A program made the position numbers and the translations under genes. The notes below the pieces were generated by a model that ran no database searches, had not been told where the DNA came from, and was given only the letters and a program-made list of their open reading frames with translations. A stretch of DNA of 64,000 bases, taken from positions 13,261,498 to 13,325,497 of the forward strand of contig CM055835.1 in assembly GCA_029582265.1 (NCBI GenBank), given 5' to 3'. This DNA comes from Zoroaster sp. YZ-2022 (taxonomy: Eukaryota; Echinodermata; Asteroidea; Forcipulatida; Zoroasteridae). Positions 34,218 to 45,206 of this stretch are shown here, piece after piece. Position 1 is the first letter of the stretch; the number at the start of each line of letters is the position of its first letter.

Positions 34218-34983
34218 TTGAAGAGTGGCTTGTTCCTAGTTATTATCTCCAGTAATGTGAAAATAACAGCAGCGAAAATGACGTGTACATCTTGCGTTCA
34301 CTGTGCAATGCATTGCAGGTTGTCGATTACCAGCCAAAACATCGGCGGTGAACGTCCGGCACACAGGCTGGTCGCGGTCGTAAAAGTTTATCAATCACAG
34401 CGTGCGGTCGTAGCGCATTGGCTATGGGCATACCAGGGGATGTCTGATAAGAGTAATTGGCTGGATTGTATTGCCCGGGCAGTTCAAACTCCTTGCGTGG
34501 TCCTTTCTCTATGCTAGAACTGAACAGATCAGGGGCATAGGACCATGGTCCCTTGAAAGGGACAATGAGAATGGAATGTGGGTGTAATACATGTAGGTGG
34601 ATCAGATGTGAGGAATGTGCATTAGTGTAGGACAGGAATTAAGCAATGGATTTATGAAGGACATGGGACCTGTGAGGAACACCTGTTTATGATCAGGAAT
34701 ATTGGCAAGTACATGTAGATTTAGCATAACAATCAGACCATGTCAGAGGGTATACACTTCACCTAAACAATGCTTGCAAGTGTACATGTATGTCACAAAT
34801 AGCATGTAACATTTGATGAAAGTAGAATGACATGAATATATACATTTAAGTTGTGGAGGATTCACACAAATAGATTTTACAATGTTTTTTTGAGCAAACA
34901 TTTCAAGTTAATTGTCATTATAAATTCGTCATTTTCTCAAAGAGGAGGACTGCACAAGTTCATTACAATTCATTACAAAGTTG

Positions 34984-35015
34984 CTTATAGCATGGAGGTT
35001 CTTCCATGCTTATAG
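34984..35015. repeat. Candidate excision footprint of the RAG1-N/P family
   Basis: CTTATAG, then CATGGAGGTTCTTCCATG (34991-35008), then CTTATAG. The core begins with the exact first eight bases of the copy A terminus and ends with a mirrored TTCCATG, within a 7-bp duplication. This is the structure expected when an element leaves but part of both ends stays. Confidence 0.55.
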
Positions 35016-36242
35016 CGACGGGAAAATTATTCATTATGCAGTAGAGGAAGAAAAGTTACATGTACCTTTCTACCAACATACATTTTGTACCTCCAAGAAG
35101 TGAGTCAAGTTCAATAATTTGTATTCGGTATTGCTCCGCATTCGACAAATTTCAAACAGACGAGAGTCACATGGATGATTGAAAGCTGATCTGGGTGAAT
35201 AATAAACTTTGCACCTGTATGAATGCCTTTCTTCATTCTCCACCGTATCTCCCATCAACAGGTTTTATACCATTGTCAGGCCTTTTATTAAAAACAACTT
35301 TTCTATTGGAAGGAGAAGTGTTTCTTTCTGAACAGCAAAACTCTTCATAAGTTCTCTTTACAATTTGAACCACAGGATTCTTTCCACTTCAAACCTTACG
35401 TTTGAGCAGTCACAGGTTGAACCTCTGTTTTACTAAGAGCCTGCGAATGGTTCGATTGTTAAAAACGGAACTTTGCTCTTTAAAGAAACACGGCGGACAG
35501 TGAATTTAGTTTGATCCTCTTTACCGGTTATCAAAATATTTATTGTTATTATGTTGTCATATCAAAATCAACAAAACGGTATCAGTAATGAATCATTAAA
35601 ATTTAAGTTGAGACAGTATAAATTGGTGAGAGCATAGGCAATTTCAACACTTCAGTGGTGTAATATATCAACTCAAGTTTGGGAATCTACCAATGACTTT
35701 GATCATAAAAAACAACAAATGATAACTCACAAATCGAGTCTGGGTAACTTCAGTTGGGAGTAAGATCAAATAGGAAATATGAGAGAAAAGATGCAATTAA
35801 ACCACTGAGTTGTCAACAATTCAAACTAGGAAAATTCAATGAGCAATTGGCAAATATACGAAAGCTTATTAAATCCTACAGTGGTCTCTCTACAGTGTCA
35901 AGCGACAATGGATCTGTAGAATTAAGTTGAATAATGAATTTACTTCACCAACCGTGAAAAATAATCAACACCAAGGAAGAAATAACAAGAGTGAACCACT
36001 GGAGAAAATAATCAACAATGAATACAATAATCAAAATGTGAATATAACAATTGGTCTTGGCTGTTTTTCATGCTTCAACTGGGTCTTGGAAGAACGCAAT
36101 CTTGAAAGACGACTCAGGTGGGCTCCAAATGCAACGCCCTGGCGATCTCCAGAAGAGGCGACGAAAAAGGGGTTGAGAAGTGGGGCAGTGTGGGGAGATG
36201 AACTGGGTCAACTCCACCAAGCGAGACCTGGTGGACTAGTGT
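35016..36242. other. Stretch between copies B and C
   Basis: No gene is supportable. An open frame on the minus strand at 35070-35258 has an exon-like feel but no recognised motif. A G-rich segment at 36120-36240 directly follows, on the minus strand, the 45-bp exon-like duplicate at 36243-36287. Confidence 0.35.
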
Positions 36243-36287
36243 CTGTATCAACAGAGCACGTGGTAGAGGACGTAAGAAGAATATGTT
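36243..36287 (-). repeat. 45-bp duplicate of an exon end (partner 41076-41120)
   Basis: Identical for 45 bp to 41076-41120. At 41076 the block is followed on the minus strand by a donor (GATACAG/GTAAGC), whereas here it runs straight into ACACTAGTCC. Here it also forms the novel end of the copy C transposase frame. Confidence 0.65.
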
Positions 36288-36304
36288 GGCGTAGAAGTTG
36301 TTGG

Positions 36305-36882
36305 ACTGCCCTGTATCCTATAAAATTTCCTATTTGATGAAGCACCATCACAAACTAGGGCCCAAACTTTAAACCCAATTAACTCAAGGTAAATGATAGC
36401 CTGTGATATACATGGGTACAATTGGTAGCTTGTCACTCCTCTCGTGGCATAATAAGCAACAGGTGCATGAAGAGAGCTAAACAAGCCACGCACCATCAAA
36501 ACCAAGACATGTGAAGCTTCATCGGGCTTTCCATCTCCTTGACACCGCCGTTCAAAATTTGACATTTCGTTGACAACTTCAGAGATGTCGGTGAAACCTA
36601 CTATCTTGCCCGTTCGTGCCGAGTACACAAGACCAGACTTCACCTTCATTTCATCGAACAGAAGAGAAATGTGCCGCTGCTCTTCTGGACCCCCTTCTAC
36701 ATGTAGGTCAATATCTGCAACAATTCTCTCAAGCATAACCGAACTGAACCCTGATGTAGCATCCGCAAAATGGCTGTAGGGATGTAAAGTGGACTGATGT
36801 GGCAACCTCATAAAACCTGAATCTCTCAAAAGATTATAAGCTGTTGCAGATTTGCTCTGAAGGGCAATGCATAGCCGGATTA
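36305..36882 (-). pseudogene. Copy C transposase, catalytic part downstream of the Tc1 insertion
   Basis: Reads LCIALQSKSATAYN, FMRLPHQSTLHPYSHFADAT, SLLFDEMKVKSGLVYSARTG, KIVGFTDISEVVNEM, HVLVLMVRGLFSSLHAPVAY and LVCDGASSNRKFYRIQG, closely matching copy A. After RKFYRIQG homology is lost; the ICDVPHL block is missing. The segment is free of frameshifts. Confidence 0.7.
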
Positions 36883-36884
36883 TA

Positions 36885-38135
36885 TACTAGTCAAACAAAG
36901 AAACGCAATTTTTTTTTCGAAGCCAATTTATACCAACAAAATTTGATTGCACCCCAGAAAAATTATGATGACATGAAAGTGTAAGTACTCAATAACTGGT
37001 GTGTCCACCTCTGGCCAGGATGCAGGCGTTTATGCGCCGGCGCATGGACTGGATTGTGCGCCTAATCCGCCCCAGAGGCAGTGCGCGCCATTCTTCTTGA
37101 AGTGCGGCCGCCAACTGCTGAGCGTTCTGGGGCGCTACAGGCCTGGCATGAACCCGCCGTTGAAGTTCGTCCCATAGGTGTTCTATTGGGGACATGTCGG
37201 GGCTAAAGGCAGGCCATGGAAGGGTTTCCACATTTTGCTGTCGCAGATAATCAGTCACAATTCTGGCAACATGCGGCGTGCATTATCCTGCTGTAGCAGT
37301 TGGATATTGGGATGCTGGCGCAAGAAAGGCACAACCTCTGCTGCCAGGACCTCATCTCGGTAGCGCTGCCCATTCAGATTGCCCTTAATCTCAATCAGAT
37401 TGGTGCGGCTGTTGGCGGCAATGCCGGCCCACACCATGACACTAGGACCGCCCCATCTGTCCTGCTCTACGACATTGCAGTCAGCATAGCGCTCCCCACG
37501 CCTCCTGTAGACCCTAACACGGCCATCATTGTGGGATATGCGAAACCGGGACTCGTCCGTAAACAACACCTGGCTCCACATCCTTTGAGTCCACTGCCGA
37601 TGCTGCATGCACCACTGACGACGGCACTCCCGCTGTTGTGCAGTCAACTGGAGACTCTGGGCCGACCACTTCTTCGTCGGTCGGCAACATCCCCAGTGGT
37701 CTGGTGCCTGTCTCTGAGACGGCCAATAGTGGATTCATGCACGTTAAGAGCACGTGCGACAGCCCTGGGTCTCATACCCGCTTCCAGCATACCGACAGCG
37801 CGGCCGCGCTCTAGAACAGAGTCGTGGCATTGCTGTTGACGGCCTAACTGCATAATGAATTTGGTTTTCTGTACGCCCGAGACCCCCTCCACGATTTTGG
37901 ATAGTCATACAGCTAAATTTCCAGTTACGTAATCTGGTCCTGCACTGCCCATGCCAAATGACCTTTTTGTCCTTGACGATGTGCAATCAACCGTGGTCAA
38001 TGCAAACAGGTGTGGAAATGAAGCAAGTCACTTTCCTTAGTATGCGCATTGCTAAAGTAAACCAATTTCTACCAAGTGTGCAGAAATATACCACTTTAAA
38101 AACATTTGCGTTTCTTTGTTTGACTAGTATACATG
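36885..38135 (-). mobile_element. Tc1-like element inserted in copy C
   Basis: Terminal inverted repeats share TACTAGTCAAACAAAGAAAC followed by GCAA at both ends; the right end has six extra bases (CATGTA). Flanked by TA (36883-36884 and 38136-38137). Removing it restores the codon run HPA-IIRLC of the P-like transposase, which fixes the insertion point. About 1251 bp. Confidence 0.8.
36989..37892 (-). pseudogene. Tc1-like transposase (DD34E), degraded
   Basis: An N-terminal helix-turn-helix (RGRAVGMLEAGMRPRAVARA, NVHESTIGRLRDRH) is followed after an apparent deletion by the catalytic domain: VLFTDESRFRIS (first D), VMVWAGI, LLQQDNAR (second D) and SPDMSPIEHLWDEL (E). The spacing from second D to E is 34. 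A single-base deletion after NAR breaks the frame (37258), and another shift lies near 37650. Ends with a GGHTSY tail typical of this lineage. Inactive. Confidence 0.75.
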
Positions 38136-38137
38136 TA

Positions 38138-39442
38138 GCTGGATGCCAACGCATTTGCTTACCCTTCAGAGCAGACTCCTTTTGTTGTTGCCACATCAGT
38201 CTTGATGGTGAATCTGCAGGAAATGCCGTCATTATCTCCTCATCACAGCTCATCATCGTTTCTTTAATTGTAGTTTCCTGCCGCTGGTCTAAACAAACGC
38301 TTTCTTTTTCTAGCAATGATGATATTTTGTCTTGCAGCGATGCATTAGACCTCCTTAGAGATATTCTCTCGGCTTGAAGTCATTCAGCTTTTTCCTGCAG
38401 TTGAATAACTGACATACTTGAGTTGGGTGTTCTTGAAGATACACTTACAATGTTCCACTCCTTTGCTTTTACACGATGCATCATTGCAGCAAGATCACTG
38501 CGATGAATTTTACATACATCGCATCGAGTAGTTGAAGATGTCTCGCTGATTACAAGTTTGCAGTTGTTATGCCGGATGGTACCACTGACCAGTGTGTCAG
38601 ATTTAGTAATAAACGCTGGCACCTGCCCATCAATTCCTTTCTTAGATGCCACCAGCTCACCAAAATCACTATTGCCTTCACAGACACAACTCCACGTGCC
38701 AAAAAACAACAAAGCCTCTCACAGTCATCTTCATTTAATTTTTCTTGAAGGTTTAGAGACAAGAAACTTACATCTTCAACTTTCACACCAGCAATCTCAA
38801 GTTTCCAGCAAAAATCTCTGTAGACCCTCAAGTAAATAACTACATGGCCACTGGGCCCCATCTTTATAATCTGGAGATAATTCTCACTAAACCAAGTAAG
38901 GAGGTTGGCCCTACGGGCTGCTGCTTCATAACCCTGGAGCAAAGATGACAGAGATGGCTCTGAAGTAGCCCCCTTGTATTGGTCACATTCAGTGTGTTGA
39001 AAGATTGCTACTTTGATGTTGCATGTTGCCGACTTGTTATTTTGCTTGCTGTATCTCTTCCACCACTGACGCAACTTCACCTCACATAATTTGCAAACAA
39101 ATGGGGCATGAACATCTACTGTATCCTCATTAACATTGATGCTAAAGGGGGATGAACATCCACTGTATCCTCATTAACATTGATGCTAAAGGGGGATGAA
39201 CATCCACTGTATCCTCATTAACATTGATGCTAATGGGGGATGAACATCCACTGTATCCTCATTAACATTGATGCTAATGGGGGATGAACATCCACTGTAT
39301 CCTCATTAACATTGATGCCAAATGCAGTTTGAATGTGCTTTGCGAATTTCTCTTTAGGGATTGGGTTACGACCCTCGACAATCGAATGTGGCTTTCCACA
39401 AATTCTACAAACACTCTGAAGGCACTCAGAATGTGAGACCAT
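38138..39442 (-). pseudogene. Copy C N-terminal zinc module and linker
   Basis: Starts MVSHSECLQSVCRICG (39442), aligned residue by residue with copy A's start, then FGINVNEDTVDVHPP. A 44-bp tandem expansion interrupts the module, after which DVHAPFVCKLCEVKLRQWW resumes. Further frames give CDVCKIHRSDL, the coiled linker, and LKGKQMRWHPA up to the Tc1 insertion. Several frameshifts (near 38700, 38380). Confidence 0.65.
39103..39322. repeat. 44-bp tandem repeat, five units, inside the zinc-module exon
   Basis: Units start at 39147, 39191, 39235 and 39279 (GGGGGATGAACATCCACTG...), with a diverged first unit from 39103. Because 44 is not a multiple of 3, the array destroys the frame. Near-identity of units indicates recent slippage or replication error. 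Confidence 0.85.
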
Positions 39443-40218
39443 GATGAGAACTTGTCTGTAAAGCAAGTGAGATGATAATAATAATAGCATTAATTAAATT
39501 ATACCATTTCATTTTCATAAATTTGAGGTAAGAGTACTAAGACTACAGACAGAGTAACAGACAATTATCACTTGATAAAGCATGTCTTTAAAACTAAAAG
39601 GTTAAACATTCAAAAATTCCATGGAACAAATGTGCTAGAAATCATTTCAATTTCCCCAATTCTTATAAACTTATAATTATCAACAATTTTAATTAATAGT
39701 ATAACTATAAAGCTGAATATTTATACATGTAGGGCCTAAGTCCTCAAACTATTTTAATTTAAGTCTTGACAATGACTCCATCCCCATCATGACATGTTTA
39801 AAGCAAGTTTATATCCTCAGAAAATGATTAAAAACTGACAACAAGATCGTCACTTTCAGCATAATTTTCATGGACCAGATAAAAATCGAGAAATTAACGC
39901 CGAAAAATAAAAAATCCACAAAACTTTTGTAAACAATCGTAAAGTATACAGTAAGGTATATTCAGAAACAGCAATGTGATTGGAACTTAAAAAAAAAAAC
40001 ATTTTCATACACCGGGCATGATCAGGACACCATTAAAAGTCCATCTATATATCAAAATAAATTTCAATATTTCATATTTCATGCTCATAAGTCTAAATGA
40101 ACTACAGTAACCTCACTGAAGAACCTCAAATCGGCAATCAATATATCGTTGGAATCGGGAAATTTTACGTGCTTTCGTTTGGAAAAGATGGCGCATAGAA
40201 AAAAGGCTTTGAAACAGT

Positions 40219-40230
40219 ACTGCGCATGCG
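40219..40230 (-). promoter_or_regulatory. NRF1-like palindrome in 5' region of copy C
   Basis: ACTGCGCATGCG, 247 bp from the assigned 5' end, the same spacing as in copy A. GCACACAG (40335) and GCGGTCGTAAATCGGTCGCG (40354) follow as in the other copies. Confidence 0.5.
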
Positions 40231-40477
40231 AAAAGTGTTTTTCGTTCGGTTGTAAGCACAGTAAATGTTTACTCTAATAATGCTCAAACGATGACGTATC
40301 ACGTCCAGTCAACAAAATCGCGGCACTAGACATTGCACACAGAGAGCCTTATTGCGGTCGTAAATCGGTCGCGCACAGCAGGTGGCCCCATTGGTTTACT
40401 GCCGTAGAGCCAGGGGCGATAATGAGCTTTAATTGCCTGTGGTTAGTCCTTCCAACTCCTTCTATTCTACCTTTGTG

Positions 40478-41075
40478 GTATAACTGTCTTATTTACAAGG
40501 ACATGGACAATAGTCTAGCCAGGACCATCCATACAGTATGCGCAAGTGTATACAACAATATACAACAATATACAACAATATAGCACCACAACTGTGAATT
40601 GGTAAAACAGTTTAGTTTGGATAATCAACTTGCGGAGAATTTGGATTAAATTAGAAAAGTGATTCAACCAACTTTAACAAATTAAGTTACATGTACTGGA
40701 TCATTGAATAATAAACACATCTGAATAGTGGAATAGGCTTGGGTGTGGAAATTAGTAACAAATTCAATTCACCAAAACTGAACAATAACTATCTCAAGGG
40801 TGGCATGGAAATCTAGCGGTCAGTTAAATCTAACGGGACTCCTGAATCTTTTCCTACGCGCAATGAGTATTAAAGGTTACACAATGAAATATCACTTTAT
40901 ACAATTCAATATACATTAAGGCAATGTTCTACAAATATACCAGCGACTGGTCTGAAACTCATATTGGACTGTTCCATCCATCTTGAGTTTGTCTGCAACC
41001 AGTTTGTTGAATAATCAAATCACAATCATTGAAAAATTACACACAGAATATATTTATACATGGAAAGTAGCTTAC
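40478..41075. other. AT-rich stretch upstream of copy C
   Basis: Contains a short (ACAATATAC)n tract near 40553-40581 and otherwise no recognisable feature. On the minus strand it would be intron downstream of the donor at 41075. Confidence 0.35.
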
Positions 41076-41310
41076 CTGTATCAACAGAGCACGTGGTAGA
41101 GGACGTAAGAAGAATATGTTATGAACATACTTTAGGGAAAGTCAATGCGTTCCTAAGGAAAACTACGCAAAGTGCGAAATCGGCCACTTTCGAGAATAGG
41201 TTCTTCTCACATCTAGGTCTTGTTCGCTTCTGAGGAGACAGGAACGGAACAGGGGATAAAACCATGCTGGTCACACACTCGGACAGGCGGGATTTGACAA
41301 TTTGATTGGT
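41076..41310 (-). other. Exon-like sequence with splice donor
   Basis: On the minus strand the sequence up to 41076 ends GATACAG/GTAAGC, a strong donor. The last 45 bp recur at 36243-36287 without the intron. There is no long open frame, so this may be a non-coding first exon or the leader of a retroelement. The start is not defined. Confidence 0.35.
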
Positions 41311-41419
41311 CTAAATTTTAAAACAATGATGAAATTTCGCCTTCAGAGGAGTTGGGACCAATCATCAAAAGATTGGTGGACAGCACTCTTAAAGAAAGCG
41401 TGGACACTAGAGATTGTTC

Positions 41420-42571
41420 GATGGGGTTAACATCAGGTCTTAAGGAGGGCCATGGCAGCATCCTCATGTTGTGCTGTTGCAAGAATGCTGTGGTCACTCT
41501 TGCAGTGTGCGGGCGAGCATTATCTTGCTGAAGAATGAGATTGGCGTGCTGCTGGAAGTAAGGCATTATCACTGGTCTGAGCACTTGGTCGATATAGCGC
41601 TGTGCAGTCACGCCATTTCCCCACCCAGGGCCGATGTTCTGGAAGACAACTGGGCCCACGAGTCGATTGAGTCCAATTTCAGCCCAGACCATGACAGTGT
41701 GACCGCCCCAATCGTTGAACTCCATGACGTTTTCGTCAGCATATCTTTGGTTGCGCCTTCTCCACACTCTGATGCGGCCATCAGCGTGGCTGATACAGAA
41801 TCTGCTTTCATCTGTGAACACAACATGCTGCCATTGCCGCCAAGTCCAGTTTAAACGCTGCTGGACCATTGCAGTCGCTGCCGTCTGTGCCTTGCTGTCA
41901 GTATCGGTCCCCTTGCAGGACGCCTACAATTGAGGTGTCTTTCTCGCAGTCAACGTCGCGTGGTTTGCCCGCTGATGGGTACGCCATGCCTCCCAACGGT
42001 GTTTCTGGCTGTTTCTGTAGCAGGGGTGAATGGGTGCTGCAGGTGCTGCCGGACGATTTGTCGTGCAGTCGTCACACGGTCTTCCTCTTCTGGCACCATC
42101 CTGAGTGCTGCCTGTGGTTGTAAATCGGTTCCAAAGACGATAAATCGTCGAGACTGCCACCCCAAAAGCATTTGCAACGTTGCTGGGACGATTCCCGGCC
42201 TGCAGCTGTCCGATGGCTCTTTCGCGATCTGTGACATTCAGTCTAGGCATGCTTGTGATGTGTGATCAATTGGCAATAGGGAGCGTACGAGCACCGGCTT
42301 TTATTCTTGGCTAGTACTGAATGCTGCTCACGCAAAGAAATCTGAGTTTCCTTTATTCGCCTGGCCCACATAACCGAAAAACAGTCTTTAAGCTTGACAC
42401 ACTACGAAGAACACGTTTTGACTGTGATGCACGTGATTTTCACACTCAACTCACCATAGACTCTACGGACTCATGACTGTTAAATACAAAATGCTGCAAC
42501 GCCGCCTGAGTGCGTATTTTTTGGCAAACACCAACCTTACCTTGTATTTGCGTTTCTTTTGTTGCTCAGTA
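41420..42571 (-). mobile_element. Tc1-like element, 3'-truncated
   Basis: The right end is at a TA (near 42571) with an inverted-repeat half reading inward TACTGAGCAACAAAAGAAAC; the AAAGAAACGCAA portion is shared with the first Tc1 at 36885. It lies in the coding sequence of another transposon-type gene (PREFAWKPRSLSEIDRWK... at 42581-42700). The left end is missing and homology stops just after PIEQ. Confidence 0.65.
41425..42250 (-). pseudogene. Tc1-like transposase (DD34E), truncated
   Basis: The frame 42250-41924 starts MPRLNVTDRERAIGQLQAGN and contains the DNA-binding HTH (NVANAFGVAVSTIYRLWNRF) and the GRP hook. The second frame (41869 down) has QHVVFTDESRFCISHADGRI, VMVWAEIGLN, ILQQDNARPHTARV and RPDVNPIEQ: catalytic D, D and E with 34-residue spacing between D2 and E. 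After the E the sequence is unrelated. Frameshift near 41900. Confidence 0.7.
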
Positions 42572-42573
42572 TA

Positions 42574-43077
42574 GAAGGAATTATCTAAATTCCGTTGCCT
42601 TCCACCTGTCTATTTCTGAAAGACTTCTTGGTTTCCAGGCAAATTCTCTGGGGACTACCTTCTTGAATGACAGAAGTCGTCCACTGATTTCATTTAGTAG
42701 CACCAATACCAATGGAGATTGGAAATACATTGGATGGTTGTATATTTGAGATGCGACATAATACTGGCCAAATAGAGCTACTGCTGCTTTTGAAAAGGGG
42801 GCAACCATCTACATTTAAAATCAAAACCAACTTATCAACATCACTAAGGCACTAAGGTGTTTTTATCATCGTATCCAAACCAAAATGAAAATAGTCCATG
42901 CCAGACAGTCATTGTTTCAACAGTTCTTTGAGTTTTAAGCAAAGATCGAGTAGTTGCTGGTAGCTCAGGATGCCCATGTTTTTGTAAAATACGGAGGATG
43001 CTGTCGACTGCAGCTGATGTAACTCCAAATTTAACTGCCCATTCTCTGATATCATCATTTAGGCCTAGTATTTCCAC
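42574..43077 (-). pseudogene. N-terminal exons of an uncharacterised transposon-type gene (RWKATEFR family)
   Basis: Exon at 43077-42850 follows an AG acceptor and reads LNDDIREWAVKFGVTSAAVD, SILRILQKHGH and PATTRSLLKTQR. A second piece reads VPREFAWKPRSLSEIDRWK then ATEFR, a stop codon, and FLLY before the Tc1 insertion. 'I-x-x-WA ... IxxxxVxxLLxIL-x-x-H-x-x-LP-x-x-x-RTLL' followed by 'PR-x-F-x-RKPR-x-L-x-E-x-DRWKATEFR-x-FLLYTGP' is a widespread family in fishes and invertebrates of unknown mechanism. Confidence 0.45.
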
Positions 43078-43079
43078 TG

Positions 43080-44190
43080 ATTTCTGATTTGAATCACTTT
43101 CTTAATAAATATATTTCAAAAACATTTTTGGAATGTTTATGACAATATTAAGATATCAGCATTCATATTATGTTTTAGAAATGTTATTAAAATCTGTAAA
43201 AACATTTGCATGTAGTTAATACAATGTTATTTTGTTATGTTTTACATGTGACATTTTAAAAACCTTTCGAAAATGTTATCATAGCATTATGTGTTTGCTG
43301 GGAACGACATGTTATAAACAACAGATACATGTATGACCTCACCCTAGAAATTATTTACATTTATTGCAGTTATAACAGTAACTTATTCTTAATTTGAGAA
43401 ACAGTATGTTTTTAAAATGTTAAACTATAGATCTGCCAAGGACTAGTGCTGTTTTTGTTTGCGGTTGTATAAAAAGGTGTCAAGTGTACCCATGATAGTG
43501 CACATAGTATAATTTTATGATAACACTTACTCTCCGAGGTACATGTACATGTAGTTTCTCTTCAGCCAGGGGTGGTAGGCAATGATAGGTGAGAGCTTGT
43601 TGAACCCTGGTGAGCACGTTGGGTATGAGTGGTTGGAGATTGGCAAGGTCTTGTTGACGCCTGTTGGGCATGGTTAGTAGAGCTCGATGTTGAAGCTTTG
43701 GAGACATGCTTGGGCAAAGTTAACAGTTGCACAACTCTTGGAGCTTTTGGCATGGGCACATTATTTTTCTTTTGCTGGATTTGTGGCTCCAAATCGCTAT
43801 CTGGAACATTGTTTTTCTCCTGTAGTATGGCTCTATTTTTCCCACAAAGTAAACACAATGAAACAGCCCTTCCAAACATGTATAGTCCAGGAAATCTAAC
43901 ACTTGACTTGAAAAAAAAGCAACAGAATTTTATTCACCACAGTGCATTAGTGTTAACAGACACCTAGGTGCCTATATTTGGTTTATTCAAAGATACTTCC
44001 CATGCAATTGCATTTTAAAGCATTCAAATGGCACAGTATGTATCAAAAACCTACAAATGAAATTTACAAAAAGTCAATGCGTCATCCAAAATATCCAAAA
44101 ATATTAAAAACCTAGTATTAGGCGGCCATATTTGTACATGAACTTTTTAATTTTTGTCCCTACAATGTCGCATACATTGTGTGTAAGTTG
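43080..44190. other. Region without assignable gene
   Basis: A minus-strand open frame near 43562-43902 is rich in Q, S, T and H (low complexity) with an LCLLCGKNRA segment. I do not recognise it. The rest is AT-rich. Confidence 0.3.
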
Positions 44191-44195
44191 CTTAA

Positions 44196-44334
44196 AGGGG
44201 CTACATGTATCTCGTCGCGCTGTATAATGTATAATTCAGTGCACTGAATTAGATCTGGCTCATAACGAAACCACAGCAAGCTTGCGAAGCGCGCGCGCGA
44301 TTTTTGGGCGGATATGCGTGACGAGATAGCCCCT
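44196..44334. mobile_element. MITE with TTAA target duplication
   Basis: Flanked by TTAA (44192-44195 and 44335-44338). Termini AGGGGCTA...TAGCCCCT continue into a longer imperfect inverted repeat (CTCGTC / GACGAG). 139 bp. TTAA and AGGG ends point to mobilisation by a piggyBac-type transposase. Confidence 0.7.
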
Positions 44335-44339
44335 TTAAC

Positions 44340-45086
44340 AATCAATGAATTTAAAAAGTACTCATTACATTATAAGTTGGATTGACAAGCAATTTGGCAA
44401 TGAAGATATTTAAATAGATACAATGTAGTCCCATTTATATACCACACACACAGATCCTTGTCATTTGATTGGTGGAACACACATCACATGTCATCCATTA
44501 TTTTGCCATGTATTTACCAGGACGCGCTCCAAAATGTACTATTGGACAGGCCTGTCTAATAGTATTTAATTTTTGGACTCTTGTGGTCATTTAACCCATT
44601 TTCTAAGCATTGTTCCCATAATGATCATGCCCTGCCCGTTTGTCCAAACGAGGTAAGGGCGTGTCACGGAGGACAAGGTTGGTGTCCAGCGCGGAGTCGT
44701 TCACGTTGTTTAGAAAGAGATTTTTCAGAGTGTGGGTTGGACGAGTTTCCGTGTTTATTTTGTGTTTATTGTGATATCAAACATCAAATAACAAGGATCT
44801 GTGTGAGTTATATGAAACAAATATTGAATGCATTTCGTTCGTGCAATGTAGCAGAATATAATCACTTGGTGAAATCTGGCTTTTCCATTTCACTCGGCTT
44901 CGCCTCATGAAATAGAATTTTTTGTTTGTCAAAAAGTCAATTTCATTGCCGATTTGATCAAATATTGTGGAGATTCAGGAATGAACTGCAAATTCACCGT
45001 ACAAAAATGTAGAGACCCATTTATTTGAAATGTGACGTCACTGTTGTCTTTGGATGTTAACAAATTTTACATCACTTTACATCACT
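44340..45086. other. Stretch without gene
   Basis: No supportable gene. A plus-strand open frame at 44581-44910 is cysteine- and histidine-containing but lacks a pattern I recognise. Confidence 0.3.
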
Positions 45087-45206
45087 TTAACGTGAGGTTA
45101 GAGACTAATTTTTTTGGTAATTTTTTCACACTTTAATAAGGACTCTAGTTATTGGAAAATGAGTGCATCACAAAACTAAATTTGACCTTAGTTAGAGCCA
45201 CTCTTT
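45087..45206. repeat. Dispersed repeat, copy 2 (first copy near 1825)
   Basis: Diverged match in the same orientation to 1825-1945, with shared words GTGAGGTTA and AAAATGAGTGCA. Confidence 0.4.

Larger units (their letters stand above)
30903..34513 (-). mobile_element. RAG1-N/P-superfamily transposon, copy B
   Basis: Bounded by identical 7-bp direct repeats CTAGAAC (30896-30902 and 34514-34520). Termini begin CATAGAGA on both sides (left CATAGAGATGTTCGG; right, complemented, CATAGAGAAAGGACCACG). The right end shares the later word GGAGTTTGAAC with copy A (GGAGTTCGAAC). Length 3611 bp. One coding exon (32957-31157) is followed by a donor and only about 250 bp of 3' end, as in copy A. Confidence 0.8.
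36300..40477 (-). mobile_element. RAG1-N/P-superfamily transposon, copy C, 3'-truncated
   Basis: The 5' end is placed at 40477 from alignment with A and B. Reading inward it is CACAAAGGTAGAATAG followed by the shared GGAGTTGGAA, and the next 7 bp outside are GTATAAC, the exact complement of copy A's GTTATAC target. The coding region is split by a Tc1 insertion (36885-38135) and ends abruptly at about 36305 in unrelated sequence. No left terminus was found. Confidence 0.65.

Noticed and set aside
34538..34562. Palindrome GGACCATGGTCC just right of copy B as another footprint
   Set aside because: It is not enclosed by a 7-bp direct repeat.
35000..36300. Left terminus and target duplication for copy C
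   Set aside because: No CACAAAGG or CATRGAG end with GTATAAC was found; homology stops inside the coding exon, so truncation is the better call.
36890..38135. Cargo or regulatory role of the Tc1 in copy C
   Set aside because: TA flanks and exact restoration of the host codons show a simple later insertion.
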